DNA of 5,695 nt from Candidatus Nanopelagicaceae bacterium (GTDB lineage: Bacteria > Actinomycetota > Actinomycetes > Nanopelagicales > Nanopelagicaceae). The notes beneath the pieces were generated by a model, which worked only from the letters and a program-made list of their open reading frames with translations, was not told where the DNA came from and ran no database searches. This document shows positions 5,565-5,695 of the stretch, in pieces. Position 1 is the first letter of the stretch. Each line of letters begins with the position of its first letter. Position numbers and translations under genes: made by a program. The DNA lies in NCBI GenBank assembly GCA_023260175.1, contig JALQWD010000015.1, positions 1 through 5,695 of the forward strand, read 5' to 3'.

Positions 5565-5695
5565 ATGGCACGTCTTGTCGGTGTTGATCTTCCACGCGAA
5601 AAGCGTTTAGAGATCGCACTTACTTATATCTTTGGAATGGGTTTAACGGCGCACCGAAGAAGGACGATAAAAAGAAAGGCGCGGAAGTCGAGGAG
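5565..5695 (+). CDS. rpsM: 30S ribosomal protein S13 (uS13), 5' end only
   Basis: S13 sits in the head of the small subunit and contacts S19, the P-site tRNA and 50S protein L5. The first 26 residues, beginning [14 protein letters not shown] and ending TYIFGMG, match the conserved N-terminus of the family, so the ATG start and identity are firm. After the GMG (codon ending at 5642) the frame stays open to the window edge, but the residues [17 protein letters not shown] bear no likeness to S13, which should continue with a GxGRTRA-type sequence. The gene is therefore genuine to about 5642, and the remaining 53 bases probably come from elsewhere. In the usual actinobacterial order rpsK, rpsD, rpoA and rplQ would follow. 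Expression is probably controlled by the structured leader directly upstream. Confidence 0.9.
   Translation, partial: MARLVGVDLPREKRLEIALTYIFGMGLTAHRRRTIKRKARKSR
5643..5695 (+). other. Non-S13 tail, probable chimeric contig end
   Basis: From about 5642 to the window edge no frame continues S13. A different frame (codons from 5642) reads [18 protein letters not shown], a lysine/acid-rich stretch like the disordered tail of some unrelated protein. Positions 5646-5695 are about 56% GC, clearly above the surrounding genes. A misjoin at the contig edge is the simplest explanation; a real rearrangement inside an essential gene is very unlikely. Confidence 0.7.

Noticed and set aside
1..5695. CRISPR array, tRNA/rRNA gene, insertion sequence or attachment site
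   Set aside because: No regularly spaced repeats, no tRNA-like cloverleaf, no transposase motifs and no flanking direct repeats around the tct block were found by reading.

Overview
The window is a stretch of an AT-leaning actinobacterial chromosome. The ribosomal proteins and initiation factor have the actinobacterial form, and the order map … infA–rpmJ–rpsM is the one I know from Streptomyces. Low GC, short spacers and overlapping genes in an actinobacterium suggest a streamlined planktonic lineage such as the freshwater acI group (Nanopelagicales). That placement is inference and was not tested. All genes are on the + strand, and both ends of the window cut through a gene.

Layout. Positions 3-506 hold the 3' end of map (methionine aminopeptidase). 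After a 117-nt spacer with an unusual C-rich, G-poor tract comes a compact four-gene block, 624-4927. It is a complete tripartite tricarboxylate transporter (tctC binding protein, tctB small membrane protein, tctA large membrane protein) followed by an MFS permease. The genes are stop/start adjacent, overlap by 4 nt, or lie 3 nt apart, so they probably form one operon. A promoter-like site at 4945-4973 then leads into the translation genes infA (IF-1, TTG start), rpmJ (L36, zinc-binding form) and the start of rpsM (S13). The transporter block therefore sits between map and infA, which are direct neighbours in Streptomyces.

The most interesting element is the 164-nt spacer between rpmJ and rpsM. 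It can fold into a compact four-way junction. One arm is a 14-bp hairpin closed by a GCAA tetraloop, and another is an 8-bp hairpin closed by a GAGA tetraloop. The whole 9-nt loop of a third arm is perfectly complementary to a 9-nt strand just upstream of the rpsM Shine-Dalgarno sequence. This looks like a structured, pseudoknotted or switching leader RNA that controls rpsM. The E. coli alpha operon carries an S4-binding pseudoknot at the same genetic position, but I see no obvious sequence likeness to it. Whether this leader class is already described cannot be decided from the sequence alone.

The last ~53 bases do not fit S13 in any frame and are locally GC-richer. They are probably a chimeric or misassembled contig end.
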